Part shown: positions 47,151 through 58,001 of the stretch, in pieces
Layout of the letters: every line of letters starts with the position of its first letter
Position numbering within the stretch: the first letter of the stretch is position 1
Source: Clostridia bacterium
GTDB lineage: Bacteria > Bacillota > Clostridia > Christensenellales > Borkfalkiaceae
Reading direction: 5' to 3'
Assembly: GCA_021204825.1 (NCBI GenBank)
Contig: JAJPYR010000077.1
Span: 1-64,000 of the forward strand
DNA: 64,000 bases
The notes under the pieces: generated by a model
What the model was told of the DNA's origin: nothing
Seen by the model: only the letters and a program-made list of their open reading frames with translations
Databases searched by the model: none
Made by a program: the position numbers and the translations under genes

Positions 47151-50006
47151 TTACTCTTCACCCTGCGCAGGCGTGACAGTCTCTGCCGCTGCTGTGAGGT
47201 CCTTTGCAAGGCCCTGCTCCACAAGCTCTTCTGTGGTCTGGTACTTGTAGCTTACGTCTGCGGTCTTGCCGCCCTTGGATGCACCGAGACGGTCCATCAT
47301 GACGTTGATGAGATGCTTTACGTAGATGAGCTTGCGGCCGGATGTGAGGCTGAGCATCATGGGGGTCTTGGCAAACTTCTTTCTGCCGCCCATGTTCCTG
47401 CCGTGGTACTTGGTGCCTTCAAACTCTGCAGGATCCAGGGCCAGGGCTATGGTCAGGGTCTTGCCCCTGAACTGCATCAAGCCGACCCTTGTCTTTCCGT
47501 ATGTCATCCCGCACTGCTTCCAGCTTACCCTGGTGTTGGTGCCCTTGAATGTCTGGAAGTAATTCACAACCTCCGCATATCTCTCACGCACTTCATCCGG
47601 AGACTGGATTACCTTTGCAATGAAGCTGAAGTCATACTTGTGGGGCTCGCCCTCCGCTGCTTCTTCCACAACGGGAACATCCGCATCTGCTGTGTGATCC
47701 GCAGAACTGTCTGTATCTGTATCCGTGTCTTCTGCGCCTTCAGGAGCGTCTTCAGCCGCATCTGCTTCGGCTTCGGCTTCATCTGCAGAGACTTCCTCTG
47801 CAGGCGTCTCTTCAACGGGCTTCTCTGCAGGAACATCTTCTGTGGATTCTGCTGCGGAAACTTCTTCCACAGTAATCTCTTCCTCTGCTGCGGGAACTTC
47901 ATCTGCAGGCACTTCATCCTGGAAGGACTCATCCACGGAAACGTCTTCTTCAGGAACTTCCACCTGGACAGGCTCTTCTGCAGGTGCTTCATCTGCAGAA
48001 ACTTCTTCTGTGGATTCTGCTGCCGGTACTTCCTCCTCAGACACTTCAGCCTGTACGGACTCATCCGCGGGAACTTCTTCTACAGTAATCTCTTCCTCTG
48101 CAGATGTTTCATCTGCGGGAACCTCTTCTACGGGTTCCTCTGCGGGAACATCCTCCGTGGATTCAGTTGCGGGAACTTCTTCCGCAAGAGTGTCTTCAGC
48201 GGACTTCTCTGCGGGTACTTCCTCCGCAGAGGTCTCTTCCAACTGTACGCCGGCGAGGGCCTGGTATGCGGATTCCTCTGCCACAAGGGGATGCTCTTCT
48301 GCGGGAGTTCCTTCCGCAGGGGCACCGCTTAAATCTGCGTCAATTGCAAACGGATCTTCATCTGCAGGAGACTCGGAAACGGGCTCTGAGCTGAGGGATG
48401 CACAGGATGCATCATACAGAACGTTGTCTGTTGTGTTGTCTGCGGGGGTGACGGAGCTTCCGTCGGCTCCGGCTGCTGCCGCTGCAAGGGCGGGCTCACC
48501 GTTAGCCTGTTCAGGAATGATATCCGGGTCCTTGGGCGCCCTGGCAAGTTTTACTACGGTAGGAAGCACAAGGATTATGCAAAGCAGGCATGCTGCGGAG
48601 TCTGCGCTGCATCCGGCATAGAGGACACCATCCATTCCAAAGAATATGGGAAGTATGAGGATGAGCGGAAGCTGGAAAATGATCTGCCTGGAAATAGAGG
48701 CGATAATGCCTCGTATAGGCATGTTGATGGACGGGAAGAAGTTCGAGACGGTTATCGGAATTGCTGTCAGGAAAACGGCTCCCATGAAAATGCGCAGATA
48801 CTGCGTGCCGAATTCATCGTAGAGGTCATCGCCGGACTGGAAGATGTGAAGTATGGGCCTCGGGATTACCTGGAAGAGCGTGAAAGCAACCAGTCCTACA
48901 ATCAGTGCGATGACTACTACCTCCAGGAAGGTCTTCAGGACTCGGTGGTACCGTTTGGCACCATAATTATAGCCCAGGACCGGTTGGACGCTGGTTGCAA
49001 TGCCGTAGATTGTAGCATTGAAAATCGAATTTACTTTGGCGACAACCCCCGCGACAGCAAGGGCCGTTGCGCTTGAATATGATACGATGGCTGCCTCTGT
49101 GGCCACTCCGTTGACGAGATACTCTTCAGGAACGGTCATGTTGTTCTCAGTTACGACATTGACGAGATCTGACTCACCATACTTGCTGAGCATGTTGTTC
49201 ATGATTGTCTGCACGATCATGATGGCAAACTGCATGAGGCCTGCCGCAAGTCCGAGGCGGAAAATCTGTCCTGTTGCCTCTCCGTTGGGGAGTATGTACT
49301 TGGCCTTGAACTTTATTGTCTTAAACTTGAAGAAGTATGCAAAGCATATGATGGCGGACACTATCTGGCCGATGATTGTAGCGAGAGCGGCGCCCTGGAT
49401 TCCCCAGCCGAAAACCATCATGAAGAGGGCATCAAGACCTATGTTCAGGATGGCGCCGGACAGGGTTGTCATCATGGAGTATGTGGGGCTGCCGTCCGCA
49501 CGGATGATGATTGCTCCGCCGGCTGCGAACATCTGGAAGGGCATGCCTATCGCAATGATCCAGGTGTAATCGCATGCATAGCTGAGAACTGCTTCATTGT
49601 CCCTGGCTCCGAAAAGCTTCAAAAGAGGCTCTTTGAAGATGAGGACTATGACCATCAGAACGATGCCCACGGCAATAAGCCAGAAGAAGCCGTTGCCTAC
49701 TACTTTGCCCTGCTTCTCCTTGCTCTCGCCTTCGCCCTGTTCAAGGCTGAACTTCGAGGCGGCACCTGTGGAAATTAAAACATAGCAGGCCGTCATGAAG
49801 AGCACAAGCATATAAGCCACCTGCGAGGCTGCTGTGCCTTCGGTGCCTATGTTCTGCCCTATGAAAATCTGGTCCACTATGTTGTAAATTGACGCAACCA
49901 GGTGCGACAGTATGGACGGTATTGCGAAGGTGAGTATCAGCCTGCCTATCTTCGCATTCCCTAAATCAATCGGCTTTTTTGCTTTAGCTTCTCCCATATA
50001 TCTCAA
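47151..50006 (-). CDS. MATE efflux transporter fused to a long Ala/Glu/Pro/Ser/Val-rich region and a C-terminal globular domain
   Basis: N-term 'LGNAKIGRLILTFAIPSILSHLVASIYNIVDQIFIGQN'; ~270-aa 'AEEVPAEESTEDVPAEE...' stretch; C-term 'FIAKVIQSPDEVRERYAEVVNYFQTFKGTNTRVSWKQCG...LALDPAEFEGTKYHGRN'. Confidence 0.88.
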   Translation of the reverse strand: MRYMGEAKAKKPIDLGNAKIGRLILTFAIPSILSHLVASIYNIVDQIFIGQNIGTEGTAASQVAYMLVLFMTACYVLISTGAASKFSLEQGEGESKEKQGKVVGNGFFWLIAVGIVLMVIVLIFKEPLLKLFGARDNEAVLSYACDYTWIIAIGMPFQMFAAGGAIIIRADGSPTYSMMTTLSGAILNIGLDALFMMVFGWGIQGAALATIIGQIVSAIICFAYFFKFKTIKFKAKYILPNGEATGQIFRLGLAAGLMQFAIMIVQTIMNNMLSKYGESDLVNVVTENNMTVPEEYLVNGVATEAAIVSYSSATALAVAGVVAKVNSIFNATIYGIATSVQPVLGYNYGAKRYHRVLKTFLEVVVIALIVGLVAFTLFQVIPRPILHIFQSGDDLYDEFGTQYLRIFMGAVFLTAIPITVSNFFPSINMPIRGIIASISRQIIFQLPLILILPIFFGMDGVLYAGCSADSAACLLCIILVLPTVVKLARAPKDPDIIPEQANGEPALAAAAAGADGSSVTPADNTTDNVLYDASCASLSSEPVSESPADEDPFAIDADLSGAPAEGTPAEEHPLVAEESAYQALAGVQLEETSAEEVPAEKSAEDTLAEEVPATESTEDVPAEEPVEEVPADETSAEEEITVEEVPADESVQAEVSEEEVPAAESTEEVSADEAPAEEPVQVEVPEEDVSVDESFQDEVPADEVPAAEEEITVEEVSAAESTEDVPAEKPVEETPAEEVSADEAEAEADAAEDAPEGAEDTDTDTDSSADHTADADVPVVEEAAEGEPHKYDFSFIAKVIQSPDEVRERYAEVVNYFQTFKGTNTRVSWKQCGMTYGKTRVGLMQFRGKTLTIALALDPAEFEGTKYHGRNMGGRKKFAKTPMMLSLTSGRKLIYVKHLINVMMDRLGASKGGKTADVSYKYQTTEELVEQGLAKDLTAAAETVTPAQGEE

Positions 50007-50436
50007 CCCTCTCTCTCATGCCCCGCCGCCATAAGGGCGGAAAAGACAGTCATTAGTGTAGTGTGAAGCACCTCCCGGCGCTGACTCAAGATTTGAAAGG
50101 ATCTCCCCTCTGTCCGGGTGGGATTCATTGATGCCGCGTAACTACCAAGGGTCCTGGCCCTGCTTTTGCGCTCCATATCTTCTGAATAACGGGGCACATT
50201 ATATCATTATGAATTTTTGACGTCAAACAATATGCAACATTTTTCAAAACTCCAACAAAAAGAACTGCAATGTCTGTTTCATAATCTTGCATTTATACCG
50301 CTCAAAAGCCTCTTATTGTGCACAATCAAAAAAATAATCCGCATAGCGTTGCATAACTCACCGTCCACACCGTGCCGTACGCACGCGGGAGTGCCGCTTC
50401 CCCTGTTCTCCTGCGGGCATGTTGCCTGCCGGGTCC

Positions 50437-50466
50437 GAAAAAAAGCATCCCGTTTTATGGGATGCC
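50437..50466 (-). terminator. Rho-independent terminator downstream of the NusG_II gene
   Basis: Minus strand GCATCCCATAAAACGGGATGCTTTTTTT. Confidence 0.85.
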
Positions 50467-50507
50467 TGTAACAATGCTGTATGGATTCAGATGCTGCCGG
50501 ATGAACG

Positions 50508-50978
50508 CTAACCTATTATAATCGTGCCGTTGTCCTCCGGCTCGTAGCCTGCCGGGATGATTTTGAGTCTGTGCGGCAAGCAGTATATGATGCCGCTGTT
50601 GTCCGTTATGGCCGCGGTGTACACGCAGTCACGGCTGGAGCAGTTGGCCTCCGTTACGGATACGGACGGGCCGGAGAGGTTTATCTCCACAACGTTGTAT
50701 GCGCTGCCGTCCGTTATGCGGAGGGTTATGGAGCCGGAGGATTCGTCCTCTACGGACACAGAATCCGAATAGACGTTATATGTGGAGGAGTCAAATGAAA
50801 TGTCGAAGACAAGCTCGTTTTTTAAGTATATCTCGGCACCTTTGAGGGAGCTTGTGTCCCTGGTGAAGAACACGGCGCAGAATATGGCCACGATGACCGC
50901 AATGATGACGGCATATACGGCAAGGTCCCAGATGCGGAAGCCCTTGTCCTTTTTGATGTGGTCTATCTGCTTGATCAT
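50508..50978 (-). CDS. NusG domain II-containing membrane-anchored protein
   Basis: N-terminal TM; 'NCSSRDCVYTAAITDNSGIIYCLPHRLKIIP'. Confidence 0.85.
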   Translation of the reverse strand: MIKQIDHIKKDKGFRIWDLAVYAVIIAVIVAIFCAVFFTRDTSSLKGAEIYLKNELVFDISFDSSTYNVYSDSVSVEDESSGSITLRITDGSAYNVVEINLSGPSVSVTEANCSSRDCVYTAAITDNSGIIYCLPHRLKIIPAGYEPEDNGTIIIG

Positions 50979-51012
50979 CTCTCTGCCATGCCCGCCTTAT
51001 ATTTTGCGGCCT

Positions 51013-52329
51013 TTACTCCAGCTCTCCCTCTATTCCGCTCACTATCTCCAGGCTGTCTATGTTGGAGACTACAGCATATCTGCCGTTGAAGTTTATGACC
51101 ATTACGAACTGCCTGTCCGCAAGGTTCTCGTTTATGTAGTTTATGGCCTGCAGGCCGCCCATTGCCATGAGGGCCGTTGTATAGGCGTCATCCTCCGCCG
51201 CAGAGCCTCCGGCTATGGTTATGGTGACCACGTTGGATGAGATTGCATCATTCTGATCCGTATTGATGGGCATGCCGGTCTTGGGGTTGATGATATGGCA
51301 GTACGTAACGCCGTCTATCCTGTAATACTGCTCATAATCCCCGCTTGTGGAAAGGACCAGATTCCTGCCGGTGAACTGCGCGAAAGCGTTTGTGGAAAGC
51401 CTGGGGTTGGTGAGGCCTATGGTGTAATATCCGTTCTCCTCATCCCCGTAATACTGCTTCACCGCAACACTGCTGCTGCCGAAGGTGAAGTACCCGTACT
51501 TGAAATCCCCGGGATATGCCGTGTTGTACTCATCTATGAGTGCGCTGATCTTGTCCGTGGCATAACCCTTTCCTATGCCGCCCAGGTCTATCTTCATGGC
51601 AAGCGTCTCGCCGTTCACGGAGACAGTGTACTCCGGCTTGGTGACATAGTATGCCGTACTGCCTTTTTCATCCGTGCCGGTGCTGAGCTTTATCTCGCCG
51701 AAATGCCCTGCAAGCTCCGTATATGCAGCCACTTCCGCTGCCGAGGGCAGCTCCTCCGCAGAGGAAGGGTATGCGGACACTTCATCCGCATCCGTCTCTT
51801 CCTGCTCTCCGAAGCCGTATGCGATTACACTGTAATACACCGCGGGATTGTAATACCCGTCTGTTGCATCATACATGTCAAGGGCAATGCCCAGAAGGTC
51901 ATATGTATATTCATCTATCTTAACGGTCTCGCCTGCAGATGCCTGGTTGAACCTGTATACGCAGTATGTAACGGACGTGGATGTGTCTTCATCCGTATTC
52001 TCTTCAGTGGGATGCAGACTCTCCAGCTCTGTGTCCGTGAGGGATGTGGAGAGGTCCCTGTCCAGGGTGCTGAGAAGCACGCTGGCATCATACGAGAGGG
52101 ACTTGAACTCACTGCTTAACTTGTCATTGTAATATGAGTCATAGTCATCCTCGGATATGCTGGGGTCCCCTACGATCTCCAGATATGCTTCGGAGCCCAT
52201 GTACTCCGGATTCATGTAATATATGTGAGTGTTGCTCTTGGAGCATCCTGCAAAGGACACCGAGACGCCTGCACATGCAACCGCAAGCGCGCAGCAGAGC
52301 ACGCCTGCAACCTTCTTTGACTTGAACAT
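51013..52329 (-). CDS. apbE: FAD:protein FMN transferase (ApbE family lipoprotein)
   Basis: Lipobox 'VSFAGCS'; 'MKIDLGGIGKGYATDKI', 'YCHIINPKTGMPINTDQNDAISSNVVTI', 'AEDDAYTTALMAMG'. Confidence 0.92.
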   Translation of the reverse strand: MFKSKKVAGVLCCALAVACAGVSVSFAGCSKSNTHIYYMNPEYMGSEAYLEIVGDPSISEDDYDSYYNDKLSSEFKSLSYDASVLLSTLDRDLSTSLTDTELESLHPTEENTDEDTSTSVTYCVYRFNQASAGETVKIDEYTYDLLGIALDMYDATDGYYNPAVYYSVIAYGFGEQEETDADEVSAYPSSAEELPSAAEVAAYTELAGHFGEIKLSTGTDEKGSTAYYVTKPEYTVSVNGETLAMKIDLGGIGKGYATDKISALIDEYNTAYPGDFKYGYFTFGSSSVAVKQYYGDEENGYYTIGLTNPRLSTNAFAQFTGRNLVLSTSGDYEQYYRIDGVTYCHIINPKTGMPINTDQNDAISSNVVTITIAGGSAAEDDAYTTALMAMGGLQAINYINENLADRQFVMVINFNGRYAVVSNIDSLEIVSGIEGELE

Positions 52330-52572
52330 ACCGCAATTATATGACTTTCATACACAAAAAGCAAGCGCAGGCACCCAGCCCGCGCTGTTCACGAAAATTT
52401 CCCTGGTACAAGTTGTGACGGATTGAGTGCAGGCTGGCGAGATGGACGCATGCGGCATGATTTTGGGCACAAAAATACAATACAGGGGCGCTCGTTTGTT
52501 TTACAACCGCAAAAGCAGGAATTATAATGTGTGGGCTAAGGAAGTTACTTGCATGCACGAGGTTGATGCGGT

Positions 52573-53589
52573 ATGAGCATGGGTCAGCTGTATCTGAAAG
52601 TCCTGATTATCATGGTGGCGCTGTTCGTCTTCATGATACCTGGATTTGTACTGAAGAGAATGGGCAAAATAGGCGAAGGTGGCACCCTTACCCTGTCCAA
52701 CCTTCTTTTATACGTATGCCAGCCCATGCTTGCCATTAAGTCCTTCTGCGTGTTCTCGGACGATGACTGGGCCGCGATACAGGAAATGTCCAAGCTGTAC
52801 ATCCTGAAGAACTTCGCCATTACCGCGGCCATTGCTGCCATAGGCTACATAGTGATGTTCATCATCTGCAAGCTGGTCTTCATAAAGTGGAAGAACAGGA
52901 GCGAAGCGGACGTGTACTCATTCATAGCCATCTTCTCCAACTGCGGCTTTCTGGGGCTCCCCTTCATACAGGCCTTCACGGACAATGACCCCATGGCAGT
53001 CATGTACCTTATGGTGGTCAACATCATATTCCTGATCTTCTGCTGGACTTTAGGCGTGTATCTCATAACAGGGAACGTTCATTTCATACGTCCCAGAAAA
53101 GTCCTTTTGAACCCCGCCATCATATTCAGCGTCATAGGCCTCATCCTGTTCTTCGTGCCGAAGATCAACTTCTTCATGATAGAGAGCGTGGAGTACCTCC
53201 AGATCATCCCGGAGGACCTCTCCGCCATGACTGCCCCGCTGTCCATGATAATAGTCGGCATCCGCCTCGCGGACATCCACGTGAAGAACCTCTTCAACCG
53301 CGGCGGCATATATCTCGCCGGTTTCCTGAGGCTGATTATAGCCCCTGCGATAACGCTCTGCATAGGCCTCTGCTTCCGCGGACTTCTGGACTACTCCTCG
53401 GCATATGCCGAAGAGTATGTCTTCCTCGCACCCGTGATTTCCATGGCCATGTCCCCCGCCGCATCCGTTGTGGCAATGGCGGAAACGTTTGGAGGAGACA
53501 AGCAGACGGCAACCACGGCCTTCGTGTCCAATACGTTAATTTCCATAGTCTTCATACCACTGGCGATATCCGTGGCCATGATCATATGA
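52573..53589 (+). CDS. AEC family transporter (auxin efflux carrier-like)
   Basis: Ten-TM-like hydrophobic profile; 'MYLMVVNIIFLIFCWTLGVYLITG', 'FSNCGFLGLPFIQAF'. Confidence 0.88.
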   Translation: MSMGQLYLKVLIIMVALFVFMIPGFVLKRMGKIGEGGTLTLSNLLLYVCQPMLAIKSFCVFSDDDWAAIQEMSKLYILKNFAITAAIAAIGYIVMFIICKLVFIKWKNRSEADVYSFIAIFSNCGFLGLPFIQAFTDNDPMAVMYLMVVNIIFLIFCWTLGVYLITGNVHFIRPRKVLLNPAIIFSVIGLILFFVPKINFFMIESVEYLQIIPEDLSAMTAPLSMIIVGIRLADIHVKNLFNRGGIYLAGFLRLIIAPAITLCIGLCFRGLLDYSSAYAEEYVFLAPVISMAMSPAASVVAMAETFGGDKQTATTAFVSNTLISIVFIPLAISVAMII

Positions 53590-53620
53590 CGCCCGCAGCA
53601 GGAGTCATTATATAAAAACG

Positions 53621-53646
53621 CAGCACCTTGGCGGTGCTGTTTTTTA
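53621..53646 (+). terminator. Rho-independent terminator
   Basis: CAGCACCTTGGCGGTGCTGTTTTTTA. Confidence 0.85.
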
Positions 53647-53812
53647 TGCATTATGCAATATGGCCAAAGCCGCCCTCCTGAGACAGAAATGACGGTATAT
53701 ATGAATGAATTTGAGTACAAACATTTGTTTCTTAGCGGCTCCAATTGGATGGTTTTTTCCTGTTGGGCCCTGCGGAGTCCTGCGGCCTCCTCCTGCGGGC
53801 GGCAGAAAGGAT

Positions 53813-53842
53813 AAAAGACCGGACTTGCATCCGGTCTTTTAT
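53813..53842. terminator. Bidirectional terminator
   Basis: AAAAGACCGGACTTGCATCCGGTCTTTT. Confidence 0.8.
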
Positions 53843-53925
53843 GCGCTTTTCTATATGAGACTCAGTATCGCGTGTAATCTGAATTTGCATGCTGCATGCC
53901 TTGTGCGGCTCCGCAGCCCTGCGGG

Positions 53926-56900
53926 TTACTCTGTCCTGAGGGCCACAACGGGGTCCTTCTTGGCTGCTGCGGATGCCGGGATGAGGCCTGAGATGAGCGT
54001 GAGGATGAAGGATACGCAGATCATGATGAGCGCCTCCCACCAGGGCAGTGCGCACAGGGTGTAGATGCCGAAGTTGAGGCCTACTGCGAGGTTGATGATG
54101 GCCGATATGATGTACGTCAGCACTATTCCCACTATTCCCGCGGCAAGGCCTATTATGAAGGTCTCGGCATTGAACAGGGACTTGATGTCCCTCTTTCTCG
54201 CGCCGATTGCGCGCAGGATGCCGATCTCTTTGACACGCTCCACTACCGACACGTACGTTATTACTCCGACCATGACCGTGGATACCACAAGCGACAATGC
54301 AGTGAAGCATATGAGGGCTATGGTTATCATGTTGATCATGGTGTCCACAAGCGAGATTATGAGGCCTACGCTGTCCGTATAGGTTATCTCATCCCCTTCG
54401 GTCAGCGTGGCTGTATGAGTGCCCCCTGATGCGTCCGTCCATGTCAGGACATTGTTTTCCGCACCGCAGAAACTGTTCCAGTTGTCCAGCCAGTCCGTGA
54501 CGTATACCTTGTAGTCAAAGTCCACGGGGTAGATGTAAATGGACGTTGGCAGGCTTGCGCCTGCAAGCATGCCGGCCGTCACCTGCATCATGGTGCTTGA
54601 ATCCATGGAGCCGGACATCATGGACATGAAATTCATGCTGGCAAGGAGAGTGTACATGCCCGCTTCGGTCAGTATCTGCTCATTGCCGTAATCATCATCT
54701 TTAGGGTATGTGAAGTTGTAGTAGTAAGGAACGCTGTCCAGATAGCCGTTTGTGTTCTCGTTGACGTACTGCACTATCTCACTTTCCAGTGAAGACTCTA
54801 TTGTCTTCTTCGTGAGTGCGGATGTGTAATACAAGCCGGAGGACAGGCAGCCGTATGATATGCCGGACTTCTTCTGGAGAATCACCTTCACGTTCATGTC
54901 CATGCCGGAATCAGAATCGAATGCTTCATATTCAGGGGGAGTCACAGTCTGCATGTAAACTCCGTTATAATACACGTCTATTCCGTCCGTAGGCCCCTGC
55001 CCGTCAGAATAAGCCTTGTAATAATAACTCTTGGATGTCGTTCCGTCCGGACCGGCAACATCCCTTGAGCCGTATATGACGTCATTCGGATACCAGGTAA
55101 ACTTCTTGCTTGTTATCTCGCTTAAGTCCCATCCGCCGGCGGTGTTGCCTTCTTCATCCAGATGCGCGAGATATTTGTTGGCCGCATCTTCGTCATACCC
55201 GTCCTGCCCTGCCTCCATGAAGGCATAATGCAGGAAATCATACTCGGACATGAACGCATACTGCGCCATGTTCAGGTCTGAAATGGAATTCCCGCTTAAG
55301 ACCATTATGAGAGTGGACGGGTCGTTGAAGATTTCCTCAAGCTCTGCGTCCGTCATTTGGTCCTGCGTCTTGCCTGTGTCCGTGGCAATTATGTCATACT
55401 GGCTTAAGATATACTCATAGTTGTCCGGGATCTCGGACATGGTGTCCATGGTGCTTATAAGGGATGAGTATGCGGAATAATCCGGCTGCGTGCCAAGGAC
55501 GGATGTGTATATGCCGCGGATGGCCGTTACGGAGACGTTCTCGGTTGTAGGGTTGAGTCCGTTGGCGCTGTATGTGTCAAAGTCCGTGTAGATGTAGTTG
55601 GCCATGTCAAAGTCATAGCCGAACTGTATTGTGTTATAGTACTCCTCAGGCATGGACTCAACATAGGAGAGGTAGTCCTCCGTAATCATGTTGGTCGTTG
55701 TCATGGAACTCATGCTCATGAGGGACTCAAGGAGCGAGTTTATGTATGCCTTGTCCTTCAGCTTGGTGACAGGAACTCTGGTGCTGGAGGAATCCGCGGC
55801 GTCCATAAGGGATGAATAGCTTATGGCTGTCTCGGTTACTGATATGGGATAGCCGGAAAGCATGTCATCCTCCATGTCCCCTATGTAGTTGGTCACGCCG
55901 GATGAGATGGCAAGAACCAGGGACACGCCAATAATGCCTATGCTGCTCGCAACTGCCACCATCACGGTTCTGCCGGATTTTGAAAGCAGGTTCTTGAGGG
56001 ACAGGCCGAAGGCCATGCCGAAGGACATGGAAGTGCGCTTTTTCTTGCCCTTGTTGGTCTTGGGACGCACTACGGGTGCGCCGCTTTGACCCTCTCCTCC
56101 CTCTGAAGGTTCGTCTGCGGCCGCCTGCATGCCTTCAGCAGGCTCTCCTGCAGGTGCCTCTGCGGGCTTTGCAGAGGTCTGGAGGTCTGCGGGCTCCGGG
56201 GCTGCCTCTGCGGCGGTTTTTGCGGCCTCGGCTGCAGCCTCAGCCTCTTTGTATGCGTTCTCTTCGGCCTGCTCTGAGGCGATGTCGAAGGGCATGGTGT
56301 CATCAGTTACGGCACCGTCAAAGAGACGGATGATACGGGTGGCGTACTGCTCCGCAAGCTCCGGGTTGTGGGTGACCATTATGACCAGCCTGTCGCTGGA
56401 TATCTCCTTGAGGAGGTCCATGATCTGCACGGATGTCTTGGAGTCCAGGGCGCCTGTAGGCTCGTCCGCGAGGACTATTTCAGGGTCATTGATAAGGGCG
56501 CGGGCGATTGCCACTCGCTGCGCCTGTCCACCGGAAAGCTGGTTGGGGCGGTTGTTTATCTTGTCCGCAAGGCCAACTTTAGCTAAGGCGTCTATGGCTC
56601 TCTGGCGCCTCTCCTGCTTGTCCACGCCCGCAATCATAAGGGCCATCTCTACGTTCTGCAGGATGGTCTGGTGGGGGATTAAGTGGTAGCTCTGGAAAAT
56701 GAATCCTATGGAGTGGTTTCTGTATGTGTCCCAGTCCCTGTCTGTGTATGACTTGGTGCTTACGTCTTCTATGAGAAGATCGCCGGACGTGTAATGGTCC
56801 AGTCCGCCTATGATGTTGAGAAGCGTGGTCTTGCCGCAGCCCGAAGGGCCGAGCACGGCCACAAACTCGTTTCTTCTGAACGCCAGGTTTACATCTTTAA

Positions 56901-56961
56901 GGGCGTGCACCTGCCCGCCGGCGGCGTCATACGTTTTGTAAATGTTCTTCAGTACAAGCAT
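53926..56961 (-). CDS. ABC transporter, fused ATP-binding + FtsX-type permease (MacB-like)
   Basis: '[20 protein letters not shown]', '[35 protein letters not shown]', C-term FtsX TMs '[22 protein letters not shown]'. Confidence 0.94.
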   Translation of the reverse strand: MLVLKNIYKTYDAAGGQVHALKDVNLAFRRNEFVAVLGPSGCGKTTLLNIIGGLDHYTSGDLLIEDVSTKSYTDRDWDTYRNHSIGFIFQSYHLIPHQTILQNVEMALMIAGVDKQERRQRAIDALAKVGLADKINNRPNQLSGGQAQRVAIARALINDPEIVLADEPTGALDSKTSVQIMDLLKEISSDRLVIMVTHNPELAEQYATRIIRLFDGAVTDDTMPFDIASEQAEENAYKEAEAAAEAAKTAAEAAPEPADLQTSAKPAEAPAGEPAEGMQAAADEPSEGGEGQSGAPVVRPKTNKGKKKRTSMSFGMAFGLSLKNLLSKSGRTVMVAVASSIGIIGVSLVLAISSGVTNYIGDMEDDMLSGYPISVTETAISYSSLMDAADSSSTRVPVTKLKDKAYINSLLESLMSMSSMTTTNMITEDYLSYVESMPEEYYNTIQFGYDFDMANYIYTDFDTYSANGLNPTTENVSVTAIRGIYTSVLGTQPDYSAYSSLISTMDTMSEIPDNYEYILSQYDIIATDTGKTQDQMTDAELEEIFNDPSTLIMVLSGNSISDLNMAQYAFMSEYDFLHYAFMEAGQDGYDEDAANKYLAHLDEEGNTAGGWDLSEITSKKFTWYPNDVIYGSRDVAGPDGTTSKSYYYKAYSDGQGPTDGIDVYYNGVYMQTVTPPEYEAFDSDSGMDMNVKVILQKKSGISYGCLSSGLYYTSALTKKTIESSLESEIVQYVNENTNGYLDSVPYYYNFTYPKDDDYGNEQILTEAGMYTLLASMNFMSMMSGSMDSSTMMQVTAGMLAGASLPTSIYIYPVDFDYKVYVTDWLDNWNSFCGAENNVLTWTDASGGTHTATLTEGDEITYTDSVGLIISLVDTMINMITIALICFTALSLVVSTVMVGVITYVSVVERVKEIGILRAIGARKRDIKSLFNAETFIIGLAAGIVGIVLTYIISAIINLAVGLNFGIYTLCALPWWEALIMICVSFILTLISGLIPASAAAKKDPVVALRTE

Positions 56962-57176
56962 GCTGTATTCCTTTGGTCCCGCAGCTCCCACTCTGCGTCT
57001 TTTGTAGTCTCATATAGTGTGTTTTCGTGAATTCTTTCCTGGTAATAAAAGGGGCGCCTGTCCCATTCTGCTATAACACAGCATTATACAGGCCCTTTAT
57101 AACAGTTTTGAGTGCAGATTTTGAAAATATTGTGAATATGAACAAATCCGGCCTGTTTGTCCATATCCGTTCCGTA

Positions 57177-57995
57177 CTATTTGTCTTCCTCCGGACGGTC
57201 TTCCGAAGATGCTGCAGCAGCGGCTGCCTGGGAGCCGGAAACCAGGGCGGAGTCCTGCTCTGCCTTGTATGTCTTGAGGGCATCTTCGAGGCCGTTTTGG
57301 GACTTGAAGGCAAACAGGAACGAAGGGCGCACCTTGCCCTTGTTGCCGGTCTTCTCGATGAGCTTCTCTTTGGCGTCTGCCTTGACGGCGTCAAACTTGT
57401 CATGGATGCTTTCCTTGAGCTTCTCGTACGAGATCACCATCCTGTTCTCTGTGGCGAACTTGCGGAGATGGGCCGTAAGGTTTATGGAGTGGCCCAAGTC
57501 CACAAGGAACACGCCGAGTATGATGCCCACAAAGAAGCCGAAGATTATGTTGTTCGTGAACCAGGCTACGGCATCTATGACGTACGGATCTATGACAAAG
57601 TAGAAGATTACGGCCACGACAAGCCACAGAAATGAGAACAGCGGGCAGATGATGCCCTGTATGTTGCCCCACTGGTGTGAATAGTCCCAGAGCTTTATCT
57701 TGAGGCCCTTGATAAAGATTAACCCGGCTATATACTCGATTAAAATCATCGCAGCCGTCATGACGGCAATGTATGCGAGGGCATTGCCCCAGCCGGAGCC
57801 GGTCTCAATGGGGATGAGCGTCACGCCGTACAGGCCGGCCAAGCCGAAGCCGTAAAGAGGCAGGTACGGGCCGGTGAGAAAGCCGGGGTTGATCCACTTT
57901 TTGGCTGTGAAAAGGCGTCTGAAAAGAACTTCCAGACACCATCCGAGCACGCTGCCCACTACAAACAGAAAACAGGCGATTAAGAATCCTTCCAT
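57177..57995 (-). CDS. Putative ABC transporter permease (CmpB-type) membrane protein
   Basis: 'GSVLGWCLEVLFRRLFTAKKWINPGFLTGPYLPLYGFG', 'LWDYSHQWGNIQGIICPLFSFLW'. Confidence 0.85.
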   Translation of the reverse strand: MEGFLIACFLFVVGSVLGWCLEVLFRRLFTAKKWINPGFLTGPYLPLYGFGLAGLYGVTLIPIETGSGWGNALAYIAVMTAAMILIEYIAGLIFIKGLKIKLWDYSHQWGNIQGIICPLFSFLWLVVAVIFYFVIDPYVIDAVAWFTNNIIFGFFVGIILGVFLVDLGHSINLTAHLRKFATENRMVISYEKLKESIHDKFDAVKADAKEKLIEKTGNKGKVRPSFLFAFKSQNGLEDALKTYKAEQDSALVSGSQAAAAAASSEDRPEEDK

Positions 57996-58001
57996 GCTGC
58001 C

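Noticed and set aside
46641-48332. 563-aa plus-strand Cys/Phe/Gly-rich ORF
   Set aside because: Antisense to the macrodomain gene and the repetitive MATE extension; composition simply mirrors the Ala/Glu repeats.
47725-48621. 298-aa Ser/Ala/Thr-rich plus-strand ORF resembling a surface repeat protein
   Set aside because: Exact antisense of the AEEVPAEE region; repeats are inherited from the opposite strand.
47151-50006. MATE fusion as part of the macrodomain/SseB-like array
   Set aside because: A strong terminator and a new promoter separate it from the array; adjacency alone is not evidence.
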